A stretch of 64,000 bases of DNA from Oceanobacillus chungangensis. Its GTDB lineage: Bacteria > Bacillota > Bacilli > Bacillales > Amphibacillaceae. Under the pieces are notes generated by a model that saw nothing but the letters and a program-made list of their open reading frames with translations, had not been told where the DNA came from and did no database searches. Numbering within the stretch: position 1 is the stretch's first letter; each line of letters starts with the position of its first letter. The stretch spans positions 35,481-99,480 of the forward strand of contig NZ_PIOD01000021.1 in NCBI RefSeq assembly GCF_003369565.1, written 5' to 3'. Below are positions 24,863 to 32,405 of this stretch, one piece after another. Both the position numbers and the translations under genes were made by a program.

Positions 24863-24938
24863 CACTTCTCTTTATAATTTCTGCAATATACTCAATTGCT
24901 TTCTTTGTGTTTGGAGTACCAACTACTATTGTTTTCAT
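24846..24938 (-). CDS. 30-residue peptide coupled to the downstream gene
   Basis: A short gene with AGAAGGG before ATG 24938 encodes KTIVVGTPNTKKAIEYIAEI, then IKRSDVYEK. Its stop lies inside the start of the ADP-ribosyltransferase-like gene, so it could be a leader peptide that couples translation, or the antitoxin-like partner of a toxin. It resembles the N-terminal part of the excisionase-like protein at 17295 (KNAIEYIAQI). Confidence 0.5.
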   Translation of the reverse strand: MKTIVVGTPNTKKAIEYIAEIIKRSDVYEK

Positions 24939-25077
24939 ATAATCCCTTCTCCCGTCAATTTGTGATATTAGGTTAACATTGAAGGTTGGAATACTGCTAA
25001 TTAACAGATAAACCAACCTTTTTTCTTACCATTCTCAATATCTAAGAGTGATAGTTAATCTCTCTATGGGGTACAAC

Positions 25078-25524
25078 TTATAATGCTTTTATATCATCAA
25101 ATGTAAGTTTCACTGGCTGTTCTACTTCCACACGTTCGCCAACAACAATATCAAAGTCTTTTCCTACTTCTAAGGATGCACCGTACCCTTTAACGCCTGG
25201 TAGGAAGTGTGTAAACCCGTCAATTCCTTTACGACCAATTGCCCCAGGTACTGCATCTTTAACAATCGCTATTCGTGTCCCTTCTGTTTCCTGTGGGTCA
25301 TCATAATGGAACGTATATCTCCCTGATAAATCTTTCATGTTTTCATCGGTCAGCAATGCTAAATCTTGCTTTTTCATCGATAAAACGTAACTTGTTGTTT
25401 TACTAAAGAAATGTTTGGCTACCATATATTTTGCTAACTCAGATTTCAATACGATGTGGTATGGGTAATAAAATAATGGAGTACGAGATTCTTGTTTTGC
25501 CACTTCGATTTCATAATGTTTCAT
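25078..25524 (-). CDS. Unrecognised element protein
   Basis: 148 residues, no membrane segment. It begins KHYEIEVAKQESRTPLFYYP and contains SELAKYMVAKHFFSKTTSYV, SGRYTFHYDDPQETEGTRIA and GRKGIDGFTHFLPGVKGYGA. Beta-rich with a Gly-rich middle. It starts with AGGAGGG lying in the end of the upstream gene, so it is coupled to 25527-26171. It follows genes that look like packaging or late functions, so a structural or capsid-redirecting role is conceivable but unproven. Confidence 0.5.
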   Translation of the reverse strand: MKHYEIEVAKQESRTPLFYYPYHIVLKSELAKYMVAKHFFSKTTSYVLSMKKQDLALLTDENMKDLSGRYTFHYDDPQETEGTRIAIVKDAVPGAIGRKGIDGFTHFLPGVKGYGASLEVGKDFDIVVGERVEVEQPVKLTFDDIKAL

Positions 25525-25526
25525 TA

Positions 25527-26171
25527 TTATTTCCCTCCTAAAATACGTTCGAATATAGATGGTTTAATAATTCCGTCTGATTGCTTAGGGGTTGTAGCTA
25601 TATTTTTTAGAGCATTAAACAACTTTTCAGCTTTTTCGTGTGATTCTTTAGCATTGCTATGTTCAGGTGAAAATGATAAATAACTTACATGACCGAATGC
25701 GTTGCGGATTCTATTGTCTTGTGTAATTTTTTCTTCTAGTAAAATATCAACCTTTTTACCAATTAATCTACGCTCTTCTAATTTTTCGATATTCAGTAAT
25801 ACATTGAGTAGTGGTGTTTGTAGACCGTCTACTAACTCCATTAATAACTCTTTTTGTTTAGCTATCTCCAAATCGATTTGTTCTTCTTCACGTACACGAT
25901 TTACAGCGATTTTACTTTGGTTTTCTTCTGGAATAGCAGGAACGTAATTTTTACCGTATTTTATTTCAAATTCAAAGTCTTTTATCATGTTACTTAATTC
26001 ATCATAATCTTCGCGTGTTTTCGCCTTTTCCAACGATTCTTTTGCTATTCTTAACTTAAATTCTGTGGGCAATGTGCGGTGAATTTTGTCCTGACGATCT
26101 TTCACGATTTGAATTACCTTTTCCGATTCCTGGAAATACTTGTTTGCATCAATCAGATTAATTTTTTTCAT
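25527..26171 (-). CDS. Helical coiled-coil protein, unrecognised
   Basis: 214 residues, almost wholly helical: NKYFQESEKVIQIVKDRQDK, RIAKESLEKAKTREDYDELS, EEEQIDLEIAKQKELLMELV, and a conserved-looking tail HSNAKESHEKAEKLFNALKN. No membrane segment. GGAGG precedes ATG 26171. It could be a scaffold-like or DNA-associated protein. It forms a two-gene unit with 25078-25524 (2 bases apart). No family recognised. Confidence 0.55.
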   Translation of the reverse strand: MKKINLIDANKYFQESEKVIQIVKDRQDKIHRTLPTEFKLRIAKESLEKAKTREDYDELSNMIKDFEFEIKYGKNYVPAIPEENQSKIAVNRVREEEQIDLEIAKQKELLMELVDGLQTPLLNVLLNIEKLEERRLIGKKVDILLEEKITQDNRIRNAFGHVSYLSFSPEHSNAKESHEKAEKLFNALKNIATTPKQSDGIIKPSIFERILGGK

Positions 26172-26308
26172 ATCTTAAAACCTCCATATAATTTTGTTGT
26201 TTGGAAAGGGTACCCCCGCCAAATATATTTCACTCAATTTTTATTTTTGGAAAACCGGTGCATAGGGTCAATTCAACGGATATATCAAAATATTTTATCC
26301 CCTCCCCC

Positions 26309-26506
26309 TTAACGCTTTTCCTCCTGTTTTTGCCTTGCTCTATACCTTCTCATTCGCTCCCTAGCCTTTTCCTTGTCCACAATGGGTTTACATACAGGGC
26401 AATACTTTTGAGCGAACGATCCGCATTCTTTTAATACTGCATCACACCGATAACAGATAGCTGTATATACTGTTTTTCCGTTGCCGGATTTTACTTTATA
26501 CTTCAT
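26309..26506 (-). CDS. Zinc-ribbon-like small protein
   Basis: 65 residues with two pairs of cysteines in ICYRCDAVLKECGSF and KYCPVCKPIVDK, forming a likely zinc ribbon, followed by a basic helix ARERMRRYRARQKQ. AGGAGGG precedes the ATG. Such small zinc-finger proteins are common in phages and may bind DNA or RNA. It lies in the same direction as the HNH endonuclease 130 bases upstream. Confidence 0.6.
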   Translation of the reverse strand: MKYKVKSGNGKTVYTAICYRCDAVLKECGSFAQKYCPVCKPIVDKEKARERMRRYRARQKQEEKR

Positions 26507-26638
26507 ATCAGCCCTCCTATCTTGTTACGAATAACCCCTCTTCACGTGAGTTTTTCAATAAATCTAAAGAGCAGACTCCCCATCCCGTTCCCATGGTCAA
26601 GAATATGAGATTGGATTCTTGAGCCGGGGGGGTGTTAT
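26507..26638. other. Non-coding gap with G-rich tract, candidate packaging (cos) region
   Basis: Between the HNH gene and the zinc-ribbon gene there is no reading frame. The plus strand carries GAGCCGGGGGGGTGTTATTT near 26622-26641, overlapping the last bases of the HNH gene. In cos-type phages of Gram-positive bacteria the cos site lies near the HNH endonuclease and small terminase genes. This is only a positional hint. Confidence 0.25.
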
Positions 26639-26944
26639 TTACCATCGTTCATCGTTTTCCCACTTGTTTATTTTTCTTTTAAAGACTCGACCTTCTTTTT
26701 CGTTGTGATGTCTCACGCATAATAGCTGCAGGTTTTCTAATTCAAGTGCTAACTCTGGATGATGCTCAATGCTTTTGATATGGTCAACATCTAATTTGCT
26801 TTGATCTCTTACCGTTACATATCCAAGTTCTTTACACATTCTGCATTCATAGTTGTCTCTTACTAATACTTGTTGCCTTATGTCTTGCCACTCTTTACCT
26901 TTGTAGAATTTCTTCTTCTGTTCAATCGTTTTATACTCAGCCAT
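26639..26944 (-). CDS. HNH endonuclease
   Basis: 101 residues. The HNH fold is visible as KEWQDIRQQVLVRDNYECRM, CKELGYV, then DVDHIKSIEHHPELALELEN and LQLLCVRHHNEKEGR. The zinc-binding CxxC-like Cys and CVRHH, and the catalytic DHI His, are present. This short type sits beside terminase genes in cos phages and helps packaging; in others it is homing-like. Here no terminase small subunit is recognisable next to it. It begins 4 bases after the upstream small gene. Confidence 0.88.
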   Translation of the reverse strand: MAEYKTIEQKKKFYKGKEWQDIRQQVLVRDNYECRMCKELGYVTVRDQSKLDVDHIKSIEHHPELALELENLQLLCVRHHNEKEGRVFKRKINKWENDERW

Positions 26945-26948
26945 TGAA

Positions 26949-27143
26949 TCACAACCTAATTAATTTCTTTTGTAACTTCCTTTTCTTTCCGTCTCCAACT
27001 CTTAATGCTTTCTTCAATCGGTTCTCAAAGTGTATCTGTCTTTGCTTCTGGTCAACCTGGTAGATAGAAAGAACTTCATCGTCAGATAAACTACTCGTAT
27101 CAATCACTCTATCTAATTGCTTACGTATATCATCAATGTCCAT
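26949..27143 (-). CDS. Small basic protein, unrecognised
   Basis: 64 residues: DIDDIRKQLDRVIDTSSLSD, then DEVLSIYQVDQKQRQIHF, ending in a very basic helix LRVGDGKKRKLQKKLIRL. GAGGAGGG precedes the ATG. Helical, no membrane segment. It lies directly upstream of the HNH gene in the same operon. Function unknown. Confidence 0.55.
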   Translation of the reverse strand: MDIDDIRKQLDRVIDTSSLSDDEVLSIYQVDQKQRQIHFENRLKKALRVGDGKKRKLQKKLIRL

Positions 27144-27158
27144 TAATACAGTCCCTCC

Positions 27159-27578
27159 TCAATCCCGTAAGAAAGCCATGGCTGATTCTTTCAGTAGTTC
27201 AAAGTCTTTCTCTTTCTTAGCCAAGAATCGTTTACGTGATGCACTATGAACCAGATCAATAGCTTTTCTATATTCATCCTGGTATTGTTCCTTACACTTA
27301 ATGAAGATTGGTTTAAGTTTCGTTTCAATTCGGATACGTTCCTTGACATATTCTTTTACATCCACACTGTTACGCTCTGCTAATATTGAGTCCTTAATGT
27401 ATGGCTTCACTGGTACACGATACTTCTCTGCTAAGAATTGTCTTTCATCAAGTGTAATTTCCTTTAGTGCTGCATAAAGAATTTTCATCTTAACTAATTC
27501 AGCATCGTTCAGATATTCCATGTTATTATCCAAATAACCCCAGGCAAGTAAGTAATGTTTTACTATTTGATTCCTCAC
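27159..27578 (-). CDS. Helical protein, unrecognised
   Basis: 139 residues from GTG 27578 (AGGAG 8 bases upstream). All helical: NAELVKMKILYAALKE-like segments, LDERQFLAEKYRVPVKPYIK, YVKERIRIETKLKPIFIKCK and a basic end SRKRFLAKKEKDFELLKESA. The middle (ERQFLAEKYR) is reminiscent of the sigma-like region of phage late regulators but this is weak. It lies between two small genes in the same operon, probably co-transcribed from upstream of 28448. Confidence 0.5.
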   Translation of the reverse strand: MRNQIVKHYLLAWGYLDNNMEYLNDAELVKMKILYAALKEITLDERQFLAEKYRVPVKPYIKDSILAERNSVDVKEYVKERIRIETKLKPIFIKCKEQYQDEYRKAIDLVHSASRKRFLAKKEKDFELLKESAMAFLRD

Positions 27579-27581
27579 ATT

Positions 27582-28079
27582 TCACACTCCTAACAATGTT
27601 GCTATAGCATCAAAATCCTTTTCTAAGGTTTCATTATTTAACTCGACATTTCTAATATCAGGTGGATAATCCCACATGAAATTAATAGCTTCATTGATTT
27701 CTAGAATTTCCTCGTATAATTCTCTATCCAATGGATTGATGGTTTTCGGTATTTTTTTCTTTGTGTACCTATTGATTAGATATGTTTTATCTAATGGATC
27801 CAATGTATTAAGATAATCATTCAAGTATCGTTTTCTTTTTCGTAATACTTCTATTGTTCTTTCTCTAGAAAGGACTACATCTAAATATGGAACAACGTTT
27901 CTATCAGGGGAAAAACCTACAGAATATATATCTAGTCCATCACATTCTGTACGTGTTGCCATTGTTTGGTCATAAAACATTTTCCTTAGTTGTTCTATTC
28001 GGTATTCAATATTGCTAATGCGATTATCTATATTGAAATAGGCTTGTATTTCTTCTTGTTCAATCTCGTTTAGCTCCAT
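27582..28079 (-). CDS. Possible ArpU/RinA-like phage regulator
   Basis: 165 residues starting at ATG 28079 (GGGGGTGG upstream). Helical, with ISNIEYRIEQLRKMFYDQ, then RKRKRYLNDYLNTLDPLDKT and YLINRYTKKKIPKTINPLDR. The pattern 'L-D-P-x-x-x-x-L-I-x-R-Y' resembles the helix before the sigma-region-4-like domain of ArpU/RinA late activators, which control packaging genes in Gram-positive phages. The match is by eye and loose. Same operon as the HNH endonuclease gene. Confidence 0.4.
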   Translation of the reverse strand: MELNEIEQEEIQAYFNIDNRISNIEYRIEQLRKMFYDQTMATRTECDGLDIYSVGFSPDRNVVPYLDVVLSRERTIEVLRKRKRYLNDYLNTLDPLDKTYLINRYTKKKIPKTINPLDRELYEEILEINEAINFMWDYPPDIRNVELNNETLEKDFDAIATLLGV

Positions 28080-28112
28080 TAACCACCACCCCCAAAGTTT
28101 CAACACTTCTAT

Positions 28113-28448
28113 TTAATTTGCGATTGCTTGTGTTCCGGCACGTTTGCTAAGCTTGAATGTCCAGTTTAATTGTCTTGAATCCTTTGGCTTAAAATCAGCT
28201 GCAAGCATTGCTCCTTTAAATTGTCCGTTGGTTATATAAAAACCATATTTACTCGATTCAAACCGGTGTTTTAGACCGTATGAAGAAGGAGATTGATAGT
28301 TATAATTTATCGTTTGATTCGGTGCTAAACATTTTTGAATCCACACCTCAAGCATGAACTTTTCTAATAACATTAATCGTTCATATTCCTTTGGATTGTT
28401 TCCTTCTGAAAAAGCTGTTGTTTTATAACTCCATTCTTTAGTTTGCAT
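28113..28448 (-). CDS. Unrecognised small element protein
   Basis: 111 residues from ATG 28448, with TAGGAG 9 bases upstream. It contains EYERLMLLEKFMLEVWIQKC, then NYNYQSPSSYGLKHRFESSK and ITNGQFKGAMLAADFKPKDS. The alternation of helix and beta strands, with the pattern YxxKHxFE, occurs in small phage/satellite proteins next to origins. It is the first gene after the replication origin and probably starts the downstream operon. Function unknown. Confidence 0.55.
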   Translation of the reverse strand: MQTKEWSYKTTAFSEGNNPKEYERLMLLEKFMLEVWIQKCLAPNQTINYNYQSPSSYGLKHRFESSKYGFYITNGQFKGAMLAADFKPKDSRQLNWTFKLSKRAGTQAIAN

Positions 28449-28474
28449 GCTTTTCACTCCTAGGATTGTTATTC

Positions 28475-28739
28475 ACAAGACAGATACAAGACGGATACAA
28501 GACACGTTTTTTTAATCTATCTTGATTCAATCGCTTACCAGTACTGGATTTCTCTTTCACAAGACACATAAGACAGATTGATGTAACTTGTCTTATATAT
28601 TCATACACATCTGCCTTATATATCTTTTTATCACCAAGAGTTAATGAAACGTGTCTTATGTGTCTTGTTACTCCAAAAGTACTGATACGATAAGGCTTGT
28701 GGACAAGATACATTTATTTAACATGTATCTTGTCATGTC
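28475..28739. repeat. Candidate replication origin with inverted iterons
   Basis: The motif ACAAGACA and its complement TGTCTTGT occur repeatedly. A perfect 17-base inverted repeat, ACAAGACACATAAGACA at 28559-28575 and TGTCTTATGTGTCTTGT at 28652-28668, flanks a 76-base AT-rich core. Further ACAAGAC copies lie at 28475, 28486 and 28497, and a 12-base inverted repeat GACAAGATACAT / ATGTATCTTGTC lies at 28702-28734. Position just 3' of the primase-helicase gene and the two iteron sets around an AT-rich core match the origins described for staphylococcal pathogenicity islands. Confidence 0.85.
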
Positions 28740-28756
28740 TCATGTGACTTGTTTAT

Positions 28757-30997
28757 CTAAGCTAATTTACTTTGTTCTTGTTGGAATTTCTTTAAATCTT
28801 CTTCATTTCTCAAATAAACGCGCACTTGCTTACCATCTAAATACTTTCTATCAGTGGTATAGCCATGTTGCGATAACTCAACTGCTAATGCTTTTTTACT
28901 TAATGGATATTTATAATTATTTTGTAAACAGAAATGCTCATAATCACCATAGACTGAAGCAACTGGCAAGTAATGAATGTCTTTACCATCTTCATAGTAT
29001 TCATGTAACCATTCCGTTACCGGATTGTTAGTTATTTCAAATTCATTTAACATACGCTGTACTGCTTTAGGTTTTACAAATTTACCTCTTAGAAGTAATC
29101 CATTTAATGCAGCTAATCCCACATTCAATAAATAACTTTTAGCTTCTTCAGTCGTAATCTTGTTTTCAAAAAATGGATCTTGTTTTTTACTATTTCTAAT
29201 CCTTGCATTCAAAGGAATAATTACTAATCTGTCTTTTAATCCCTGGCTATTGTCGTATACTCTAGGAATCTTGTTAGTTGCAAATATTAACTTTGCAAAA
29301 CTTCTGAAGTAAAAAGGTGTTTCCCCTTTAAACTCTCCTTTGATTGTGTTACCAGTGGCTAGTTTCTTAAAGCTTGATGTATCTCTGATTGACGTATAAG
29401 GAATATCATCACCAATGTTTGCCAGTTTTCCGTTTAACATCCCCGTATTAAATCGTTCACTTAAATCTGATAAGGATAAAGCTGTTATATTCTCTTCACC
29501 TAATAAGGCACTTATAGCAGCAAACAAAGTTGATTTTCCGTTTCCACCTTCACCTTTAAACAGAAACGCTTTTTCAAATACGTTCTTCCTATAAAACGTG
29601 TAACCTATCATTTCTTTAATTAGATGCATTACCTCATTATCGTTATCGCTTATTAGAGTTAACATGTCGTCAATATGACTACATCTAGCTGACGGATTAT
29701 AGTTAGCATTAATCTGATTGGTGATAACGAACTCTGGGCTATGGTTTAATAACCTGTTTTCTTCAATGTCATAAACACCATTTTTCACACCTATATAACG
29801 GGGGTCTGAATGTTCTTTCTGGGGTGAAACTAGCTTTAACCTCTCCATCACCTCACGTACTTTACTAACTGTTAAATTCGGTATGATTGTTACAATTAAA
29901 CGCTTGATATATGTGTCGTTTGCAACGTATTTTCCATTTTCATAAATATGCAGCCTTTCATCTAAGCAGATGATGTTCCATTCTTTCACTAAATAACACG
30001 CAAAATTATGATGCAAGAATGTATTTTCATAATAGAATTGGGAAGAGTCTACCTCTATGGTTTCTTCACCATCTTTTACATGTAACTGAAATTTATTGTT
30101 TTGAAACGTTGCATTAAGTCCGTGTATAGCGTTGTTTATAGTGCTGGTCTTATAGTCATTCCTTTGCCATTTATCACGATATAACCCACTGTTTGAAAAG
30201 ATGCGGTCAATCTGTGGAAACGATTGAGTATAAAAAGCAATGTAATTACATAACGCTTGATCTGCTTCACTTTGACTTTCATAATATGGAGCCCAATCAC
30301 CTGAATAAAGAGCCTTGAATTTCTCTTTGTAGTCCTCTTTTTTAGAATTGAGTATTACGCTTATAATCTCGTCATCTTCCATTTCCTCTGATATTGAGAC
30401 AGGCTTCTTATCGTTAACCTTTTCTGGAAAATAATGACTGTACATTTTGTTAATTTCGTTTTGCCTATCTTCTATGACCGATGGAGTACCTTTCACATGG
30501 TTTCCGGTCATAACGATAAAACGACTTTTACTGTATATCTCAATGCCCTTTTCTGGGTTTTTACTACGATTACCAGGCTTTTCACCTTTCACGAATATAT
30601 GAATCCCATTTCCACTTTGACTGTATTCTGTATAGCTGTTTAGTGCTTGCACAATCGTTATAGCTTCGGGGGCGGTTTTCCCATCAATGATGCAATCGTC
30701 AATATCTACCACTGTGTATGGGTCATTTTTAGTTAATACATACCCAATTCCGCTGTATTGCCTATTGTCTACTGCATTTAATACATTGTCATAGCTTGTC
30801 CATGTAGAAGGGTCTGTACTAGCTGCCTTTTTACCGTTTAACTGAAACGGTACTTTTGTTTGTTTAATCCTGCCTGTTTTTCCGTCTATCACCTTTTCGC
30901 CTGTTTCTTTGTCAATTACGTCTACCAATTTCCACAATACCCACTGGTTACGACCCATTAATTCTTGGGGTATTTGACTTTTTATTAATGTTTGCAA
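28757..30997 (-). CDS. Primase-polymerase / SF3 helicase replication protein
   Basis: 746 residues from TTG 30997 (GGGGGTGAGG upstream). The N-terminal 200 residues form a primase-polymerase domain with YTVVDIDDCIIDGKT and YSQSGNGIHIFVKGEKPG. A D5_N-type linker follows, then an SF3/D5 helicase with Walker A FKGEGGNGKSTLFAA, Walker B-like KLANIGDDIPY and motif C KLIFATNKIPRVYDNSQ. The C-terminal winged helix is likely to bind the iterons. Such proteins initiate replication of satellites and plasmids at an adjacent origin, here directly downstream. Confidence 0.93.
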   Translation of the reverse strand: MQTLIKSQIPQELMGRNQWVLWKLVDVIDKETGEKVIDGKTGRIKQTKVPFQLNGKKAASTDPSTWTSYDNVLNAVDNRQYSGIGYVLTKNDPYTVVDIDDCIIDGKTAPEAITIVQALNSYTEYSQSGNGIHIFVKGEKPGNRSKNPEKGIEIYSKSRFIVMTGNHVKGTPSVIEDRQNEINKMYSHYFPEKVNDKKPVSISEEMEDDEIISVILNSKKEDYKEKFKALYSGDWAPYYESQSEADQALCNYIAFYTQSFPQIDRIFSNSGLYRDKWQRNDYKTSTINNAIHGLNATFQNNKFQLHVKDGEETIEVDSSQFYYENTFLHHNFACYLVKEWNIICLDERLHIYENGKYVANDTYIKRLIVTIIPNLTVSKVREVMERLKLVSPQKEHSDPRYIGVKNGVYDIEENRLLNHSPEFVITNQINANYNPSARCSHIDDMLTLISDNDNEVMHLIKEMIGYTFYRKNVFEKAFLFKGEGGNGKSTLFAAISALLGEENITALSLSDLSERFNTGMLNGKLANIGDDIPYTSIRDTSSFKKLATGNTIKGEFKGETPFYFRSFAKLIFATNKIPRVYDNSQGLKDRLVIIPLNARIRNSKKQDPFFENKITTEEAKSYLLNVGLAALNGLLLRGKFVKPKAVQRMLNEFEITNNPVTEWLHEYYEDGKDIHYLPVASVYGDYEHFCLQNNYKYPLSKKALAVELSQHGYTTDRKYLDGKQVRVYLRNEEDLKKFQQEQSKLA

Positions 30998-31098
30998 GAA
31001 ACCTCACCCCCTTGTACAATCTGACTTTTTACGGTAGAATTATTGTATTGAATATTTTTTTAACAACCGGTTTAGGAATTGCCGTTCCTAAGCTTTTT

Positions 31099-31341
31099 TT
31101 ATTCCCATTCATCAATAACACTTGATTCGATTTGCTCTTCAATCCAATTGTCAATTGCTTCACGTTTAAACAATTTTCTTCTTCCAATCTGGAAGCAAGG
31201 AATCTTTTTCTCACGTACTAACTTATAAACTGTATCAATGGATATCCCTAAATACTCGGCCGTTTCTTTCGCTGTCATCGTGCTTCTTTTGATTGGTTCC
31301 AATTGAATTTTCCCCATTACTTGCTCTGATAACATAGACAA
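31099..31341 (-). CDS. Excisionase-like DNA-binding protein
   Basis: About 80 residues if it starts at TTG 31341, which has GAGGGG 8 bases upstream; ATG 31359 is an alternative without a ribosome binding site. The helix-turn-helix MTAKETAEYLGISIDTVYKL, VREKKIPCFQIGRRKLFKRE, AIDNWIEEQ is a textbook excisionase-family (MerR-like) domain. In satellites this gene lies between the Str-like regulator and the primase gene, as here, and promotes excision with the integrase. Confidence 0.83.
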   Translation of the reverse strand: MSMLSEQVMGKIQLEPIKRSTMTAKETAEYLGISIDTVYKLVREKKIPCFQIGRRKLFKREAIDNWIEEQIESSVIDEWE

Positions 31342-31428
31342 AGTAATTTCCCCTCTCATGAAATAATTAAAGATATATATAAAAATGCTAATGTTACAAC
31401 AAATGCAATTTGATAAAAGCGTTCAACT

Positions 31429-31797
31429 TTACTCATTTCCAATACCTACATAAACATCTCCATCAATCTTCATTGCTACCCCTTCTGGGAGTAATTCAGT
31501 TTTAATCAGCTTATTTATTAATACCGATAGATCCACATGTATTTTCTCGCTAATTTCTTTATTTTCAAATAGGTAGTCATATGTCATATAAGGGAAGAAG
31601 GTCGTTTTAATTTTGTAAACTTCTGTAGCGTAAAAATCTGTGACAACATCCCTTTCTTCAGCTTCGGAATACATTTTTCCAACCCTATTAATTTTTCTTA
31701 CGACTTCTTCAGCCGTAATCCCTAATACATTTGCTAGAGCTTGTGGCTGTAAACCTGCTTTGTTCATCTCAATAGCTAAATTACTGTACATTTTCAT
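31429..31797 (-). CDS. Phage-type regulator with helix-turn-helix
   Basis: 122 residues (start ATG 31797, or ATG 31791 which is better spaced from AAAGGGG). The N-terminus IEMNKAGLQPQALANVLGIT, then AEEVVRKINRVGKMYSEAEE is a helix-turn-helix of the XRE-like phage type. The tail TELLPEGVAMKIDGDVYVGI matches that of the small regulator at 17845. Third gene of the early operon that begins with the Str-like gene. Confidence 0.65.
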   Translation of the reverse strand: MKMYSNLAIEMNKAGLQPQALANVLGITAEEVVRKINRVGKMYSEAEERDVVTDFYATEVYKIKTTFFPYMTYDYLFENKEISEKIHVDLSVLINKLIKTELLPEGVAMKIDGDVYVGIGNE

Positions 31798-31806
31798 TCA
31801 TCCCCT

Positions 31807-32001
31807 TTATTTTTTTACTTCTAGCGGATCTCCTAAATAACCCATATCACTCAAAACTTTTATTAAATCTTGCGCTACGTTTTCCTTTGTGTAATCCTTC
31901 ACTTCTTGAAGTGCATATACAACCCGTAAAATACCTACAGTTATTTCGCTTCGTGATAACATTTCTTCCAAATTTAACTCCTTTACATTAGGTTCTTGCA
32001 T
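31807..32001 (-). CDS. Small helical protein, unrecognised
   Basis: 64 residues, helical and acidic: KELNLEEMLSRSEITVGILR, then VVYALQEVKDYTKENVAQDL. AAAGGAGG precedes ATG 32001. It lies in the early operon, 9 bases before the next gene. No family recognised; genes in this place in satellites are often small regulators. Confidence 0.6.
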   Translation of the reverse strand: MQEPNVKELNLEEMLSRSEITVGILRVVYALQEVKDYTKENVAQDLIKVLSDMGYLGDPLEVKK

Positions 32002-32016
32002 AATTTAAACCTCCTT

Positions 32017-32244
32017 TTATACGCCCAAAAACTTTCGTTCAACTATCTCGTTTAAGAAATCTAAACTGAACAATTCATCAACGGTAACGCCTAAGGCTTG
32101 TGCGATTTTAAAAGCACTATTCATTGATGGTTTGCTTTTTCCATTCTCAAAAAGTGATATAGCAGGTTTACTCAATCCGGTAATAGAAGCTACATCTTTT
32201 TGTTTTAATCCCTTCTGTAAACGGATTTCTTTCATGCGGCTCAT
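32017..32244 (-). CDS. Cro/Str-like XRE regulator
   Basis: 75 residues, a single XRE helix-turn-helix: MKEIRLQKGLKQKDVASITG, LSKPAISLFENGKSKPSMNS, then AFKIAQALGVTVDELFSLDF. AGGAAGGTG precedes the ATG. It is the first gene of the leftward early operon and faces the repressor-integrase pair across a divergent region full of TTAACT-type sites, the arrangement of str and stl in phage-inducible islands or cro and cI in phages. Confidence 0.88.
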   Translation of the reverse strand: MSRMKEIRLQKGLKQKDVASITGLSKPAISLFENGKSKPSMNSAFKIAQALGVTVDELFSLDFLNEIVERKFLGV

Positions 32245-32262
32245 TTTTTCACCTTCCTAATT

Positions 32263-32373
32263 TTAACTACAGTTAATTAACTATAGTTAAAATATACCAT
32301 AAGAAATTATTAAATGCAATAATATTATTATAAAAAATTTACTACAGTTAATTTTTGTGTTAATCTTAGTTAA
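32263..32373. promoter_or_regulatory. Divergent operator region with four TTAACT-type sites
   Basis: Four 14-base sites of the form TTAACTnnAGTTAA lie between the divergent regulators: TTAACTACAGTTAA (32263) and TTAACTATAGTTAA (32277), directly abutting, then TTTACTACAGTTAA (32338) and TTAATCTTAGTTAA (32360). Each is itself a near palindrome, as expected for a dimeric XRE repressor. The two pairs sit near the two promoters and would let one repressor shut both. Confidence 0.78.
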
Positions 32374-32405
32374 AATAATATTTTCAAAATAGGGGGCTAT
32401 TCCCA

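Noticed and set aside
28438..28713. A 91-codon open frame across the origin on the minus strand
   Set aside because: It is built almost wholly from the iteron repeats, overlaps the real gene ending at 28448 and has no ribosome binding site.
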